This document shows, piece by piece, positions 17,778 to 28,394 of a DNA stretch of 64,000 nt (within the stretch, counting starts at the first letter, position 1; the number at the start of each line of letters is the position of its first letter). Origin of the DNA: Domibacillus epiphyticus (GTDB taxonomy: Bacteria > Bacillota > Bacilli > Bacillales > Domibacillaceae); assembly GCF_001975785.1 (NCBI RefSeq), contig NZ_MSFI01000008.1:1-64000 (forward strand). The letters run 5' to 3'. The position numbers and the translations under genes are program-made. Below the pieces are notes generated by a model. That model searched no databases. It saw only the letters and a list, made by a program, of their open reading frames with translations, and was not told the origin of the DNA.

Positions 17778-18971
17778 TCACTTTTTTATGTTTTTGTCAA
17801 TGAACAGGCCAAGTCTTCCAATCCGCTCAACGGCTTCCACCAGTCGATGCTCATCGGTTAACAAACCAACGCGTACGTACCCTTCACCATATGTGCCAAA
17901 ACCGATTCCTGGCGCCGCCACCACATGTGCTTTCTCCAAAAGCATATCGGAAAATTCAACGGATGTGTATGGCGCTGGTACTGGAAGCCAGGCAAAAAAA
18001 GAACCAGCCGGTGCGGTCACATTCCATCCGATTTTCTTGCATGCGTCAATAAATACATTCCGCCGGCGTTCATACATCGCAGACAACTCCTGCACACAAT
18101 CTTGCGGGCCTGTTAAAGCAACAGCGGCTGCTTGTTGTACCGCACTAAACAGGCTCACATACAGATGATCCTGCAGCAAATTAATCGCAGAAATAACACT
18201 TTTGTTCCCCGCAACAAATCCGACACGCCATCCGGCCATATTGTATGTTTTGGATAATGTGTAAACTTCAACACCTATCTCTTTTGCACCTTCCGCTTGT
18301 AAAAAGCTAGGCGGCTTATGTCCATCAAAACCGACACCGCCATATGCAAAATCGTGAACGATACAAATGTTGTGTTTTTTCGCAAGTTCAACTGTTTGTT
18401 CAAAAAATGCGCTGTTCGCCTGCGCTCCCGTTGGGTTATTCGGGTAGTTTAAGAGCATTAATTTTGCCCGATCGAGCCGTTCTTTTTCAATGGCATCATA
18501 ATCAGGCAGGAAGTGATTTTCTACGGTAAGCGGCATATAGTCCATCAGCGCCCCCGCCATCGCGGCACCCGACCAGTAATCCGGATAGCCTGGGTCTGGG
18601 ACCAACATGTAGTCACCAGCGTCCATTAAACACATTGGGAGTTCAACCAGCCCTGCTTTACCGCCAAAAAGAATGGCGATTTCCGTTTCCGGGTCCAGAT
18701 CTACATCGTATTCACGCTTGTAAAACTGTGCCGCTGCCTCTTTTAAAAACAGCTGTCCCTGAAACGGCGGGTAACGATGAAAAGCTGGCTGGTCCGCTGC
18801 TTCTTTTAATGAATCCACGATATGTTGGGGTGTCGGCTGATCTGGATTACCCTGCCCAAGATTGATCACATCGTGTCCAGCATTTATATACTGTGCCGCT
18901 TTTTTAGTCAAAGCAGCAAAAAACTGCTTTGGCAATGTATTTAATAAGGTTGATTGATTGAAATAAATCAT
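17778..18971 (-). CDS. mtnE: Methionine salvage aminotransferase MtnE
   Basis: A class I PLP aminotransferase that makes methionine from 2-keto-4-methylthiobutyrate. The 397-residue protein shows INLGQGNPDQPTP near residue 36, LNYPNNPTGA near 173, HDFAYGGVGFDG near 205, and the PLP lysine in LSKTYNMAGWRVG near 240. It is the first gene of mtnEWXBD, divergent from mtnKA with only 88 bases between the two starts. The order agrees with the B. subtilis ykr cluster. Confidence 0.92.
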   Translation of the reverse strand: MIYFNQSTLLNTLPKQFFAALTKKAAQYINAGHDVINLGQGNPDQPTPQHIVDSLKEAADQPAFHRYPPFQGQLFLKEAAAQFYKREYDVDLDPETEIAILFGGKAGLVELPMCLMDAGDYMLVPDPGYPDYWSGAAMAGALMDYMPLTVENHFLPDYDAIEKERLDRAKLMLLNYPNNPTGAQANSAFFEQTVELAKKHNICIVHDFAYGGVGFDGHKPPSFLQAEGAKEIGVEVYTLSKTYNMAGWRVGFVAGNKSVISAINLLQDHLYVSLFSAVQQAAAVALTGPQDCVQELSAMYERRRNVFIDACKKIGWNVTAPAGSFFAWLPVPAPYTSVEFSDMLLEKAHVVAAPGIGFGTYGEGYVRVGLLTDEHRLVEAVERIGRLGLFIDKNIKK

Positions 18972-18994
18972 TTATGCACCTACTTAAAATTTTC

Positions 18995-19023
18995 TTGCAT
19001 TTTCAGACATAAATATATATTGT
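18995..19023 (+). promoter_or_regulatory. Putative mtnKA promoter
   Basis: TTGCAT (18995-19000), a 17-base spacer and TATTGT (19018-19023), about 37 bases before the mtnK start. The 88-base divergent gap is too short to hold an S-box riboswitch. Confidence 0.4.
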
Positions 19024-19059
19024 ATTAGTCAAATTGTAAATATATTCGGAGGGATGACC

Positions 19060-20226
19060 ATGTCTTCATATGAATCTTTAACGACTGAATCAGCTGTTTC
19101 CCTTGTAAAAAAGCTTGGCTTATTCGCTCAATCGGAATCACTTTCCTGCCAGGAGATTGGTGACGGAAACTTAAACTACGTGTTTCATATAATAGGTAAA
19201 GAAAAAAGTGTCATTGTGAAACAGGCACTTCCATATGCCAAAGTCGTTGGCGAAAGCTGGCCGCTTACATTGGAACGGGCTGATATCGAAAACCGTGCAC
19301 TCCGTCTTCAAGGGAAATATGCACCTGACTATACTCCTAAAGTCTACTATTCAGATAAGGATTTAGCAATTACGATTATGGAAGACTTATCTCATTTAGA
19401 AATTGCCCGTACAGGGTTGATTAACGGCGAGGATTATCCCTTGATCGCTGAGCATACCGGGGAATTTATCGCTCGGACACTCTACTCGACATCTGATTTT
19501 GCTATGGGGCCTCAGGAAAAGAAAAAATTGCAAAATACATTCTGCAATCCGGAACTATGCGATATTACGGAAGGGCTGGTGTTCACAGATCCTTTTTTTG
19601 ACGCTGATACGAATGATTTTGAAGAAGGCTTGCGCTCAGATGTAGAAAAAATATGGCAGGATACAGCGTTAAAGCTTCATGCAGCACAGTTAAAGCGGTT
19701 ATTCTTAACGTCAGGTGATGCACTTTTGCACGGCGATCTCCATACGGGCAGTATTTTTGCAAGTGCAAGAGAAACGAAAGTAATTGATCCGGAGTTTGCG
19801 TTTTATGGTCCGTTCGGCTTTGATATCGCACACTTTACTGCGAACCTGTTTATGAATGCCTTATCGCGTCCTGAATCACGCCGCGAGCCGGTTTATGCAC
19901 ATATTGCAACCGTATGGGACGTGTTTAATCGTGAATTTACACGGTTATGGAAAGAAGATAATAAAGAAGCATTTGCAAGAACAGAAGGCTACCTTAAATG
20001 GCTTCTTGCTGATATTTTTGAACAGGCAACCGGTTTTATGGGTCTCGAAATGATTCGCCGGACGATCGGTCTTGCACACGTAAAAGATTTAGATGGAATA
20101 GCAGATACAGAGACACGCCTCGAGGCGAAGCGAAGATCGTTGTCGATTGGGGCACGTTTTGTGAAAGAACGTCGTCAGTTTTCAACTGCGGATGAGCTTG
20201 TTGAGGCATTTAAGGAGGGATTGTAA
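19060..20226 (+). CDS. mtnK: 5-methylthioribose kinase
   Basis: Phosphorylates methylthioribose at O1, the entry step of salvage. The 388-residue protein has an aminoglycoside-kinase-like fold: NLNYVFHI and VIVKQALPY (ATP-binding lysine) near the N-terminus, [12 protein letters not shown] (catalytic loop) near residue 225, and [10 protein letters not shown] near 247. The start is the ATG at 19060, six bases after GGAGGG; the ATG two codons earlier abuts that site. It overlaps mtnA by one base. Confidence 0.93.
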   Translation: MSSYESLTTESAVSLVKKLGLFAQSESLSCQEIGDGNLNYVFHIIGKEKSVIVKQALPYAKVVGESWPLTLERADIENRALRLQGKYAPDYTPKVYYSDKDLAITIMEDLSHLEIARTGLINGEDYPLIAEHTGEFIARTLYSTSDFAMGPQEKKKLQNTFCNPELCDITEGLVFTDPFFDADTNDFEEGLRSDVEKIWQDTALKLHAAQLKRLFLTSGDALLHGDLHTGSIFASARETKVIDPEFAFYGPFGFDIAHFTANLFMNALSRPESRREPVYAHIATVWDVFNREFTRLWKEDNKEAFARTEGYLKWLLADIFEQATGFMGLEMIRRTIGLAHVKDLDGIADTETRLEAKRRSLSIGARFVKERRQFSTADELVEAFKEGL

Positions 20227-21257
20227 TGAATATCCCACAGTCAGTTAAATGGGAGAATGATACGATTTTGCTCTTAGATCAACGAAAATTGCCTCATGTG
20301 ACAGAGTATATGACCCTTGAGTCAGTAGCTTCTGTATTTGAGGCCATTAAATCACTAGCGGTGCGTGGCGCGCCTGCGATTGGCATTGCCGCGGCATTCG
20401 GCGTCGCATTATCGGCGCTTCACCACAAAACGAATGACATTGATGAACTGAAGGAGCTTGTACTAATGGACAGCGGCTATTTATCACAGTCGCGTCCAAC
20501 TGCCGTAAATCTTTTTTGGGCGCTGAATCGGATGAATGATGTTATTATCAAAACAAATTCTACTAAAGCATTGCGTGAAGCCGTTCTGGCTGAAGCGCTG
20601 GCCATTCAAGCGGAAGATGCAGAAGTATGCCGTTCAATTGGCGAACACGCACTCGAATTGTTTCAAGACGGCGACCGGATCATGACGATTTGCAACGCTG
20701 GTTCGATCGCAACAGCAAAATATGGCACGGCACTTGCCCCTTTCTTTTTAGCAAAAGAACGCGGCATTGATTTGTCTGTCTTTGCATGTGAAACCCGCCC
20801 TGTATTTCAAGGAGCCCGTTTGACAACATGGGAACTAATGCAGGCTGGTGTGGATGTCACGCTTATAACAGACAACATGGCAGCCCACACAATGAAGACG
20901 AAACACATATCAGCCGTCATTACCGGTGCGGACCGGATCGCTGCTAATGGGGATTCCGCTAACAAAATCGGTACGTTTGGACTTGCTGTTCTTGCAAAGT
21001 CATTCGGTATTCCTTTTTACATTGCAGCCCCACTGTCAACGTTTGACTTAGATACACCGAATGGTGACGCGATTCCAATTGAGGAACGTGATCCCGCTGA
21101 AATTACTCATGTGAACGGATTAAAGGTAGCACCTGATGGCGTCAGCGTATTCAATCCGGCGTTTGATGTAGCTCCTGCTGAACTGATCACTGGCATTGTC
21201 ACAGAAAAAGGCGTAATTAAACCGGATGCTGCAGCAATTGCAAAGCTGTTTAATTAA
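20226..21257 (+). CDS. mtnA: Methylthioribose-1-phosphate isomerase
   Basis: Isomerises methylthioribose 1-phosphate to methylthioribulose 1-phosphate. The 343-residue eIF2B-like protein has [15 protein letters not shown] near residue 45, [10 protein letters not shown] near 156 (the cysteine of the active site), and the catalytic aspartate in [11 protein letters not shown] near 235. The junction TAATG couples it to mtnK. Confidence 0.95.
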   Translation: MNIPQSVKWENDTILLLDQRKLPHVTEYMTLESVASVFEAIKSLAVRGAPAIGIAAAFGVALSALHHKTNDIDELKELVLMDSGYLSQSRPTAVNLFWALNRMNDVIIKTNSTKALREAVLAEALAIQAEDAEVCRSIGEHALELFQDGDRIMTICNAGSIATAKYGTALAPFFLAKERGIDLSVFACETRPVFQGARLTTWELMQAGVDVTLITDNMAAHTMKTKHISAVITGADRIAANGDSANKIGTFGLAVLAKSFGIPFYIAAPLSTFDLDTPNGDAIPIEERDPAEITHVNGLKVAPDGVSVFNPAFDVAPAELITGIVTEKGVIKPDAAAIAKLFN

Positions 21258-21265
21258 ATGGAATG

Positions 21266-21290
21266 AAGCCCCGAAGAGCCAGCGGGGCTT
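21266..21290 (+). terminator. Terminator of mtnKA
   Basis: AAGCCCCG (21266-21273) pairs with CGGGGCTT (21283-21290), followed by TTTTC. Confidence 0.88.
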
Positions 21291-21340
21291 TTTTCTTGTA
21301 ATCTGCTCACCAAGGTATTCTACTTTCTACTAAACAGGAA

Positions 21341-21368
21341 AACGGCCTCCGCTAGTTGGAGACCGTTG
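21341..21368 (-). terminator. Terminator of yufK
   Basis: AACGG-C-CTCC and GGAG-A-CCGTT form a stem with a 7-base loop just beyond yufK. T-rich ends occur on both strands. Confidence 0.7.
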
Positions 21369-21372
21369 TTTT

Positions 21373-21930
21373 TTACAATGGTAATGATGCTAGGATACCG
21401 TTATATAGTTTCATTAAAATAAGCGCAAGCAGCAGTCCAAAGAAAATCCAGAATAGTGCTTCAAATACAATGATTCCAATCATTTGCGGCGTTGTGATGT
21501 GCGGACTTATTTTGTATACGAAATAGACAATGTAGGCCATTGCCGTCACTAGGAAAATAATGATTATGCCGGCAGCTGATGAAAAGCTGATTAGTGAAAT
21601 GAGACCACCGATGAAAAAAATAACAGCGCCAAACCGTGCTTTTTTCAACAATTCGCCTTCTGTATCTTTTGAAAAGAAAAGAAGAGCCAGTTCATTCGCT
21701 GTATTTGCTAACAGCTTCAGCGTAGCGAAGATCATTGTGAATACAACCATAAGGCCGCCGATCACAACAAGGTTCATTTCCGTTTTTGTAAAGAAATCGA
21801 GCATTCCGGTATATAAATTTGCTTTTTTCAGCAAATCGACGACTAGTGTCTGTGCGTAAATCGCGAGCGAAAGACTGAAAAGCAAAATGGCTAAGAGCGG
21901 CATATATCCGGTTAAATAAGAATTTTTCAT
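21373..21930 (-). CDS. yufK: YufK-like integral membrane protein (DUF5366)
   Basis: A 185-residue protein with about five hydrophobic helices (near residues 8-30, 50-75, 98-120, 122-140, 150-175). Length and position just before the mrp operon fit B. subtilis YufK, whose function is unknown. GGGGAG is about 10 bases before the ATG. It is divergent from mrpA; a link to Mrp function is only positional. Confidence 0.75.
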   Translation of the reverse strand: MKNSYLTGYMPLLAILLFSLSLAIYAQTLVVDLLKKANLYTGMLDFFTKTEMNLVVIGGLMVVFTMIFATLKLLANTANELALLFFSKDTEGELLKKARFGAVIFFIGGLISLISFSSAAGIIIIFLVTAMAYIVYFVYKISPHITTPQMIGIIVFEALFWIFFGLLLALILMKLYNGILASLPL

Positions 21931-22163
21931 TAAAATGATTCTCCCCTGTCAGAGTCAGTCAATGTTCATTATGCAAGAGGAGACTTAAGATGACAAGAGA
22001 TTTTCAATATTTTTTGGAAATAAGACACTATTTTTGGCAAATTCACGATTATCGAAAAAAAGTTTTTTACCCTAAATCATCCGTATTTCTTCATATTTAT
22101 TATGAGTGTACTAGTTTTCAGACAGACCGAAAATTATAAAATGCACAATCATTTTTTTTGCGC

Positions 22164-22169
22164 TATAAT
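22164..22169 (+). promoter_or_regulatory. Putative -10 element of the mrp operon
   Basis: TATAAT at 22164-22169, about 32 bases before the mrpA start. No good -35 is visible at the usual distance, so activation or a different start point is possible. Confidence 0.35.
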
Positions 22170-22200
22170 TTTAAAAAGCATTTCTTTAGGGGGGATTTCA

Positions 22201-24621
22201 TTGTCGCTGGTTCACTGGGCCATTCTCGCTCCTTTTATATTGGCCATATTCGTGCCTTTCTTCAGAAAGAAAGCAGCAACCATACATACGGGCTGGTTCG
22301 TTTTGATCCTGCCGGTTGTCCTGTTTGTCTCATTTCTTCAATATCTTCCTGTAACGATGAATAATAACTCTATTACACATTCGGCGGCCTGGATTCCATC
22401 TCTGGGTATCGATTTCTCTGTGTATATAGATGGCCTCAGCCTGCTGTTTATTCTTCTCATTACCGGAATCGGGTCACTTGTTGTACTTTACTCCATTTAC
22501 TATTTGTCAAAAACGAAAGAAAGCTTACAGCATTTTTATGTTTATTTGCTCATGTTTATGGGAGCTATGCTCGGGGTCGTTTTATCAGACAACGTCATTA
22601 CGCTGTATATGTTCTGGGAGTTGACCTCTATTTCGTCATTTCTGTTGATCGCATACTGGTTTGACCGCGATCGTTCCCGGTACGGCGCATTAAAATCCAT
22701 GCTTATTACCGTTTTTGGCGGATTGATGATGCTAGGCGGTTTTCTTGTTCTTTCCATTATGGGCGGGACGTTTAGCATTCGTGAACTTGCTGTTCAGGCA
22801 CCGGATTTATATCATCACCCTCTTTTTTTATTGGCGATGATTCTAATTTTGCTCGGTGCCTTTACAAAATCGGCACAATTCCCATTTTACATTTGGCTGC
22901 CTGATGCGATGGAAGCTCCTACTCCAGTGAGCGCGTACTTGCATTCCGCTACAATGGTGAAAGCAGGTATTTATCTTGTTGCCCGATTCAGTCCGATTTT
23001 CGCGTTTTCCAGCTACTGGTTCTGGATTGTCAGTGCTGTTGGTTTATTCACAATGATATGGGCGTCGTTTAATGCCGTAAAACAGACTGATTTAAAAGGA
23101 ATCCTTGCCTATTCAACTGTCAGTCAACTTGGTTTAATTATGGGGCTTCTCGGCGCTGGATCCGCAGCTCTTTATTTTGATTCACTCGACGATAATTTGT
23201 ACACAGCAGCTGTTATTGCTGCCATCTTCCATTTAATTAATCATGCTACATTTAAAGGAAGCCTCTTTATGGTCGTTGGCATTATCGATCATGAAACAGG
23301 AACACGTGACATTCGCCGTCTCGGCGGGTTAATGAGTTTAATGCCTGTTACATTTACTCTTTCTGTTATCGGTGCATTTTCAATGGCCGGCCTTCCACCT
23401 TTTAATGGATTTTTGAGTAAAGAAATGTTTTTTTTATCAATGGTTCAGTTGAGTGAATTAAACTTATTCAATCTTGAAACGTGGGGGATTTTCTTCCCGG
23501 TTCTCGCCTGGATCGGCAGCGTGTTCACGTTTATTTACAGTATGATCATTGTCTTTACCGTTTTCACCGGAAAATTCCAGCCGGAAAAGTTGGAGAAAAA
23601 ACCACATGAAGCACCTGCCGGGATGCTGGTTTCACCTATTATACTAGCTGTGCTGGTGATCGTGTTCGGTTTATTTCCAAACTTGCTTTCGTACAGCTTG
23701 ATCCAACCAGCAGCGGCGGCAATCGTACCGTCCATTATTCCATCTGGTGAACAACTTGATGTAAATATTTATTTTTGGCACGGCATCACCGCGGAATTGT
23801 TGATGACCATTGCCGTTGTATTAGTCGGGATCATCCTGTATACGTTTTTGCCGAAATGGGTCGGTTTGTACAATTATTTCCCGGGAAAAGTCACACTTAA
23901 CAATCTATATGATGCCTCTTTATATACAGTGGAACGAGGCTCAAATTCAATTACAAAATCCTATATGTCCGGTTTTATTCGAAGCTATCTCGTTTATATT
24001 TTCGCGTTTTTCATTGCACTGCTCGGATTTACCTTGTGGGCGAAAGATGCGTTTCGGTATGATGCATCGAATACGTCACCAATTGGTTATTATGAAATTG
24101 GATTGCTAGTTGTACTTTGTGTTGCTACGGCAACAATTCTGATGGCTAAATCGCGATTGACGTCGATTATTTCACTTGGTGCTGTTGGCTACAGCGTCTC
24201 GCTTTTTTTCGTCATTTTCCGGGCACCTGACTTAGCGCTAACACAGCTGGTTATTGAAACGGTATCGACAGCATTGTTCCTGCTTTGCTTCTACCACTTG
24301 CCGAAATTGTCCCGTCATGAAGAAAAGATGAGCTTTCAGATTGGGAATGCGCTAATTGCGGCCGGGGTGGGAATTACCGTTACACTGATTGGAATTACTG
24401 CTCACAGTACAAAATTATTTTCGTCCATAAATGAGTACTACATTGAAAACACCTATAAAAAAGCTGGCGGAGAAAACATGGTCAATGTCATTCTCGTCGA
24501 CTTCCGCGGGTTTGATACGTTGTTTGAAATAGCGGTACTATCTGTGGCAGCACTCGGGATTTATGCGTTAATTAAACTTCGCCTTGAGAAAGGAGACGAC
24601 AGCGTAAATGAAAACAAATGA
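22201..24621 (+). CDS. mrpA: Na+/H+ antiporter subunit MrpA
   Basis: The large subunit of the Mrp Na+/H+ antiporter, related to complex I subunit NuoL, with the MrpA-specific C-terminal domain. The 806-residue protein has about 20 transmembrane helices. YMFWELTSISSFLLI near residue 139 carries the conserved glutamate, and IFHLINHATFKGSLF near 342 the conserved lysine region. The start is TTG at 22201, six bases after GGGGGG; an in-frame upstream extension lacks a ribosome binding site and would disrupt the first helix. Confidence 0.96.
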   Translation: MSLVHWAILAPFILAIFVPFFRKKAATIHTGWFVLILPVVLFVSFLQYLPVTMNNNSITHSAAWIPSLGIDFSVYIDGLSLLFILLITGIGSLVVLYSIYYLSKTKESLQHFYVYLLMFMGAMLGVVLSDNVITLYMFWELTSISSFLLIAYWFDRDRSRYGALKSMLITVFGGLMMLGGFLVLSIMGGTFSIRELAVQAPDLYHHPLFLLAMILILLGAFTKSAQFPFYIWLPDAMEAPTPVSAYLHSATMVKAGIYLVARFSPIFAFSSYWFWIVSAVGLFTMIWASFNAVKQTDLKGILAYSTVSQLGLIMGLLGAGSAALYFDSLDDNLYTAAVIAAIFHLINHATFKGSLFMVVGIIDHETGTRDIRRLGGLMSLMPVTFTLSVIGAFSMAGLPPFNGFLSKEMFFLSMVQLSELNLFNLETWGIFFPVLAWIGSVFTFIYSMIIVFTVFTGKFQPEKLEKKPHEAPAGMLVSPIILAVLVIVFGLFPNLLSYSLIQPAAAAIVPSIIPSGEQLDVNIYFWHGITAELLMTIAVVLVGIILYTFLPKWVGLYNYFPGKVTLNNLYDASLYTVERGSNSITKSYMSGFIRSYLVYIFAFFIALLGFTLWAKDAFRYDASNTSPIGYYEIGLLVVLCVATATILMAKSRLTSIISLGAVGYSVSLFFVIFRAPDLALTQLVIETVSTALFLLCFYHLPKLSRHEEKMSFQIGNALIAAGVGITVTLIGITAHSTKLFSSINEYYIENTYKKAGGENMVNVILVDFRGFDTLFEIAVLSVAALGIYALIKLRLEKGDDSVNENK

Positions 24622-25030
24622 TGTTATTTTTCAAACTGTTGCTAAAGTCGTCTTCTTCATGATTATTTTTTTCGCCGTCCGCATTTTCTTTGCCGGACAT
24701 TATTATCCTGGCGGGGGATTTGTTGGAGGATTGCTAACGTCAGGTGCAATTGTGCTCTTATTGCTCGCGTTTGATTTGAAAACAGTAAAAAAAATATTGC
24801 CAGTTGATTATAAATGGCTGATCAGTCTTGGGTTGCTTTTTGCTACCGGAACTGCAGCCGGATCCGTACTGTTTAATGTACCCTTTTTTACACATGCATA
24901 CGATTATTTTCAACTGCCGCTTTTCGGCAAAACATCACTTCACACCGCGATGCTCTTTGACCTCGGTGTGTATTTGGTAGTCATTGGTGTAACCATGACC
25001 ATTATTCAAACGATTGGAGAGAGTGAATAA
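24608..25030 (+). CDS. mrpB: Na+/H+ antiporter subunit MrpB
   Basis: A 140-residue membrane subunit with four helices and the MnhB-type [13 protein letters not shown] motif near residue 30. It overlaps mrpA by 14 bases and mrpC by one. Confidence 0.95.
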   Translation: MKTNDVIFQTVAKVVFFMIIFFAVRIFFAGHYYPGGGFVGGLLTSGAIVLLLLAFDLKTVKKILPVDYKWLISLGLLFATGTAAGSVLFNVPFFTHAYDYFQLPLFGKTSLHTAMLFDLGVYLVVIGVTMTIIQTIGESE

Positions 25031-25371
25031 TGGAAATTTTAATGTGTATAGTTGCTGGAATGCTTTTTGCAGCGGCGGTGTATTTAATGCTTTCAAAAAG
25101 CTTGCTCCGAATCATTATTGGAACCGGGCTTCTAAGCCATGGCACACATTTAATGCTGCTAACTATGGGCGGATTGAAGACAGGTACTGTACCCGTTCTA
25201 GGAGAACATGCGGCATCCTATACTGATCCGATTCCACAGGCGCTTATTTTAACAGCGATTGTTATCAGCTTTGGTGTCACAGCAATCTTTCTTGTCATTG
25301 CCTACCGCGCATATCAAGACCTAGGCACGGACAATATGGATCAATTGAGAGGAAGTGAAGCAGATGATTAA
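25030..25371 (+). CDS. mrpC: Na+/H+ antiporter subunit MrpC
   Basis: A 113-residue, three-helix subunit homologous to Nuo[15 protein letters not shown] near residue 36 and [17 protein letters not shown] near 70 are typical of MnhC/MrpC. It is coupled to mrpB by a TAATG junction. Confidence 0.95.
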   Translation: MEILMCIVAGMLFAAAVYLMLSKSLLRIIIGTGLLSHGTHLMLLTMGGLKTGTVPVLGEHAASYTDPIPQALILTAIVISFGVTAIFLVIAYRAYQDLGTDNMDQLRGSEADD

Positions 25372-26845
25372 TTTACCTATTTTGCCGATTCTCATCCCTC
25401 TCGTTGCTGCGATTATATTAATCTTTTTGGCTAAAAGTATTTATGCTCAACGTATAGTGTCTGTCATTGCCTCGATTGCCACGATCATTTCATCAATAAT
25501 GATCATGGCTAAAGTGAAATCGGACGGTATTCAAACGGTGGATATGGGAAGCTGGCCGGCTCCATTCGGCATTACCCTTGTCTCAGATATGCTTAGCGTT
25601 TTATTAGTTTTAACAGCATCGGTTATTACATTATGCGTCATTCTTTATTCATTTCGCTCGATAGGAAACGGGCGGGAAAGATTTTACTATTACCCAATCG
25701 TGCAGTTTTTGCTGCTCGGTGTAAATGGATCGTTTACGACAGGTGACATTTTCAACTTGTTCGTCTTTTTCGAAATTATGCTTATGTCGTCTTACGTCCT
25801 GATTGTAATTGGCGGTACAAAAATCCAGTTGCGTGAGTCGATAAAATATATTCTCGTCAATGTCATTTCATCTGCGATTTTTGTAATGGCCGTTGGTTTT
25901 TTGTATTCAGTGACAGGTTCTCTAAACATGGCTCACATTTCGGCTCGAATATCCGAAATAGGCAGTGAGCCAATTATTACTGTTCTCGCTGTACTATTTT
26001 TAATCGTGTTCGGTTTGAAAGGAGCGATTTTTCCTCTTTATTTCTGGCTTCCAGGTTCGTATTCAGCACCACCTGCACCAATACTCGCTTTGTTCGGATC
26101 ACTACTGACGAAAGTCGGGATTTATGCAATTTTACGGACGTATACGCTGTTCTTTTATCACGACCAGCCATTTACACATGACATCCTATCGCTGCTTGCC
26201 CTCCTTACAATTGTTGCCGGTGTAATTGGGGCTCTAGCATATCGCGATGTGAAGCAAATACTAATCTACAATATTATTATTGCGGTCGGTGTTTTATTGT
26301 TTGGTATTGCAACAATGACTGATGAATCGCTCGCAGGCACCGTATTTTATCTTATTCACGATATGATTATTAAAGCAGCGCTATTCCTGCTCGGTGGAAT
26401 TATAATTTACATTGCCGGTACGTCAAATCTAAATAAAATGGGTGGCTTGATCCTTCAGTATCCTGCCCTCGGCTGGACATTTTTACTCGCTTCGTTTGCG
26501 TTAGCCGGAATTCCGCCATTGTCAGGATTTACAGGAAAGTTATTAATTGTCCGTTCCGGATTTGCTGAAGGTGAATATGTTGGCGCGATTGTCGTGCTGC
26601 TTTCAAGTTTGGCTGTCCTGTATTCAGTTGTTAATTTGTTTATGGGTGCATTCTGGAAAACAACTGAAACACCATTGCCGGATGTAAAAAAGCGGACTGG
26701 ATCTTTATTCATTCCAGTTGTAGTGCTCGTCTTGCTTTCTGTTTTGTATGGCGTTGGAACAGAATTCGTATATCCTTATGTGATGCATGCTGTTGATGTT
26801 CTTATTCATCCGGAAATTTACATCGATGCCGTGTTAAAGGAGTAG
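25364..26845 (+). CDS. mrpD: Na+/H+ antiporter subunit MrpD
   Basis: A 493-residue proton-translocating subunit homologous to NuoM/NuoN with about 14 helices. [14 protein letters not shown] near residue 130 carries the conserved glutamate, and [24 protein letters not shown] near 230 the conserved lysine. The start is ATG at 25364, 11 bases after AGAGG; a GTG three codons earlier is too close. It overlaps mrpC by 8 bases. Confidence 0.96.
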   Translation: MINLPILPILIPLVAAIILIFLAKSIYAQRIVSVIASIATIISSIMIMAKVKSDGIQTVDMGSWPAPFGITLVSDMLSVLLVLTASVITLCVILYSFRSIGNGRERFYYYPIVQFLLLGVNGSFTTGDIFNLFVFFEIMLMSSYVLIVIGGTKIQLRESIKYILVNVISSAIFVMAVGFLYSVTGSLNMAHISARISEIGSEPIITVLAVLFLIVFGLKGAIFPLYFWLPGSYSAPPAPILALFGSLLTKVGIYAILRTYTLFFYHDQPFTHDILSLLALLTIVAGVIGALAYRDVKQILIYNIIIAVGVLLFGIATMTDESLAGTVFYLIHDMIIKAALFLLGGIIIYIAGTSNLNKMGGLILQYPALGWTFLLASFALAGIPPLSGFTGKLLIVRSGFAEGEYVGAIVVLLSSLAVLYSVVNLFMGAFWKTTETPLPDVKKRTGSLFIPVVVLVLLSVLYGVGTEFVYPYVMHAVDVLIHPEIYIDAVLKE

Positions 26846-26850
26846 ATGGT

Positions 26851-27330
26851 ATGGCCTTTCAAATATTATTAAATGTGTTTCTGGCGTTTCTCTGGATGTT
26901 TTTGCAAGTATCTTTTAACGCACAGACGTTTATTATTGGATACTTGCTTGGTTTAATTGTGATGTTTGGCATGCGCCGCTTTTTTACTCACCGCTTTTAT
27001 ATGCACCGGGTCTGGGCGGTCATCTACTTATTCTTTTTATTTTTAGTAGAACTGATCAAAGCAAATATTGATGTCTTAAAACTAGTTCTCCGCCCAAAAC
27101 TCAATATGCGTCCGGGAATTTTCGCATTGGAAACCGAGTTGAAATCAGATTGGGAAGTGACGCTGCTGTCGAACTTAATTACATTAACACCTGGTACACT
27201 AGTCGTTGATGTATCTGATGATAATAAAATATTATACATTCATGCAATCGACATCGGAGAAGTATCTGAAGCAGTTGACAGTATTAAAAATTCATTTGAA
27301 AAAGCGATCATGGAGGTGAGCCGCGGATGA
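26851..27330 (+). CDS. mrpE: Na+/H+ antiporter subunit MrpE
   Basis: A 159-residue subunit with two or three N-terminal helices and a soluble C-terminal domain. TLTPGTLVVDVSDDNKILYIHAID near residue 110 is the MnhE signature. It overlaps mrpF by four bases. Confidence 0.94.
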   Translation: MAFQILLNVFLAFLWMFLQVSFNAQTFIIGYLLGLIVMFGMRRFFTHRFYMHRVWAVIYLFFLFLVELIKANIDVLKLVLRPKLNMRPGIFALETELKSDWEVTLLSNLITLTPGTLVVDVSDDNKILYIHAIDIGEVSEAVDSIKNSFEKAIMEVSRG

Positions 27331-27611
27331 TTGATCTCGTTTTAAAACTTACACTAGTCCTGCTGGCCATCGCCATGCTAGGACTCGTTTACCGGCTAGT
27401 AAAAGGGCCTACAACGCCTGATCGGGTCGTCGCACTTGATGCGATGGGGGTTAATCTCGTCTCTATTGCAGCAGTATTATCAATGATCCTTAAGACAAGC
27501 AACTTTTTAGATATCATTTTGCTTATCGGCATAATGGCCTTTCTTGGTACTGTTGCATTTGCAAAGTTTTTAGAGAAAGGGGAGATTATCGAATATGACC
27601 GTGATCAGTGA
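27327..27611 (+). CDS. mrpF: Na+/H+ antiporter subunit MrpF
   Basis: A 94-residue, three-helix subunit with the MnhF pattern RLVKGPTTPDRVVALDAMG near residue 23. It overlaps both neighbours. Confidence 0.94.
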   Translation: MIDLVLKLTLVLLAIAMLGLVYRLVKGPTTPDRVVALDAMGVNLVSIAAVLSMILKTSNFLDIILLIGIMAFLGTVAFAKFLEKGEIIEYDRDQ

Positions 27612-27933
27612 TGTGTTGATCGTGCTTCTTTTGCTTGCAGGCGCATTTTTCAGTCTCGTAGCGGCATTCGGTGTCATCCGCCTTCCTGACGTTTATACAC
27701 GAAATCACGCGGCTTCTAAGAGTGCTACACTAGGCGTAATGTGCATTATGCTCGGTACATTTGTCTATTTCCTTGTGGAGCATGATTTATTCAGCTCCCG
27801 CCTTCTGCTTGGTATCGCCTTCTTTTTCATTACCGCACCTGTGGCCGGCCACTTAATCAGCCGCGCTGCTTACAACTCCGGCGTGAAAATGTGGGATAAA
27901 AGTGTCCGCGATGATTTAAAAAACAAAAAGTAA
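27595..27933 (+). CDS. mrpG: Na+/H+ antiporter subunit MrpG
   Basis: A 112-residue, three-helix subunit with IRLPDVYTRNHAASKSATLG near residue 27, as in MnhG/PhaG. It is the last gene of the seven-gene mrp operon and overlaps mrpF by 17 bases. Confidence 0.94.
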   Translation: MTVISDVLIVLLLLAGAFFSLVAAFGVIRLPDVYTRNHAASKSATLGVMCIMLGTFVYFLVEHDLFSSRLLLGIAFFFITAPVAGHLISRAAYNSGVKMWDKSVRDDLKNKK

Positions 27934-27937
27934 CAAG

Positions 27938-27977
27938 AAAAAGGTGTCAGGAAAGACCATTAACCTGACACCTTTTT
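27938..27977. terminator. Bidirectional terminator after mrpG
   Basis: A 14-base stem AAAAAGGTGTCAGG / CCTGACACCTTTTT (27938-27951 / 27964-27977) with T-tracts on both strands serves mrpG and the convergent YdaT-like gene. Confidence 0.92.
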
Positions 27978-28343
27978 TCATTCATATAACGTTTCTTCTT
28001 TTTCTCCGTTTTCTTTGTAAACTGTTAACACGCCCTCATGGTTATTCACATACTCTTTTGCGCGCGTTAAAACGTCCTTCTTCGTTTCTCCTGAAAGAAT
28101 ATTCCGTTCTCCATTTTTTTTCATCAATCCCCAACGTTCATTCTTAGCCTTTACTTCATAATGAGGCCTTCCTGACTCTTCTTTCCCAGCTGAACTTCGT
28201 GCCCGATCAATGGCAATGGCAATTGATCGCCCCTCTTCGTAACCATCTTCGAGCAGCGCGTTTGCAATTTCTATCGTTTTTTCACGGACAGGATCCGATA
28301 GATTTTTCATTGAATCAGGATAATCATTTTTACTCCATGGCAT
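27978..28343 (-). CDS. YdaT-like protein with DUF2188 domain
   Basis: A 121-residue soluble, charged protein. The N-terminus (MPWSKNDYPDSMKNL) and the central DUF2188-like repeat HYEVKAKNERWGLMKKNGERN resemble B. subtilis YdaT, a general-stress protein of unknown role. The start is ATG at 28343, 7 bases after GGGAGGG. It stands alone between mrp and menI, where B. subtilis has no such gene. Confidence 0.75.
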   Translation of the reverse strand: MPWSKNDYPDSMKNLSDPVREKTIEIANALLEDGYEEGRSIAIAIDRARSSAGKEESGRPHYEVKAKNERWGLMKKNGERNILSGETKKDVLTRAKEYVNNHEGVLTVYKENGEKEETLYE

Positions 28344-28394
28344 TAATAATCCCTCCCTTATCAAGAATGTTCCCCGCTGGCTGTTTGGTAAACG

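Noticed and set aside
18972-19059. Possible S-box between mtnE and mtnK
   Set aside because: The stretch is too short and contains none of the conserved S-box blocks.
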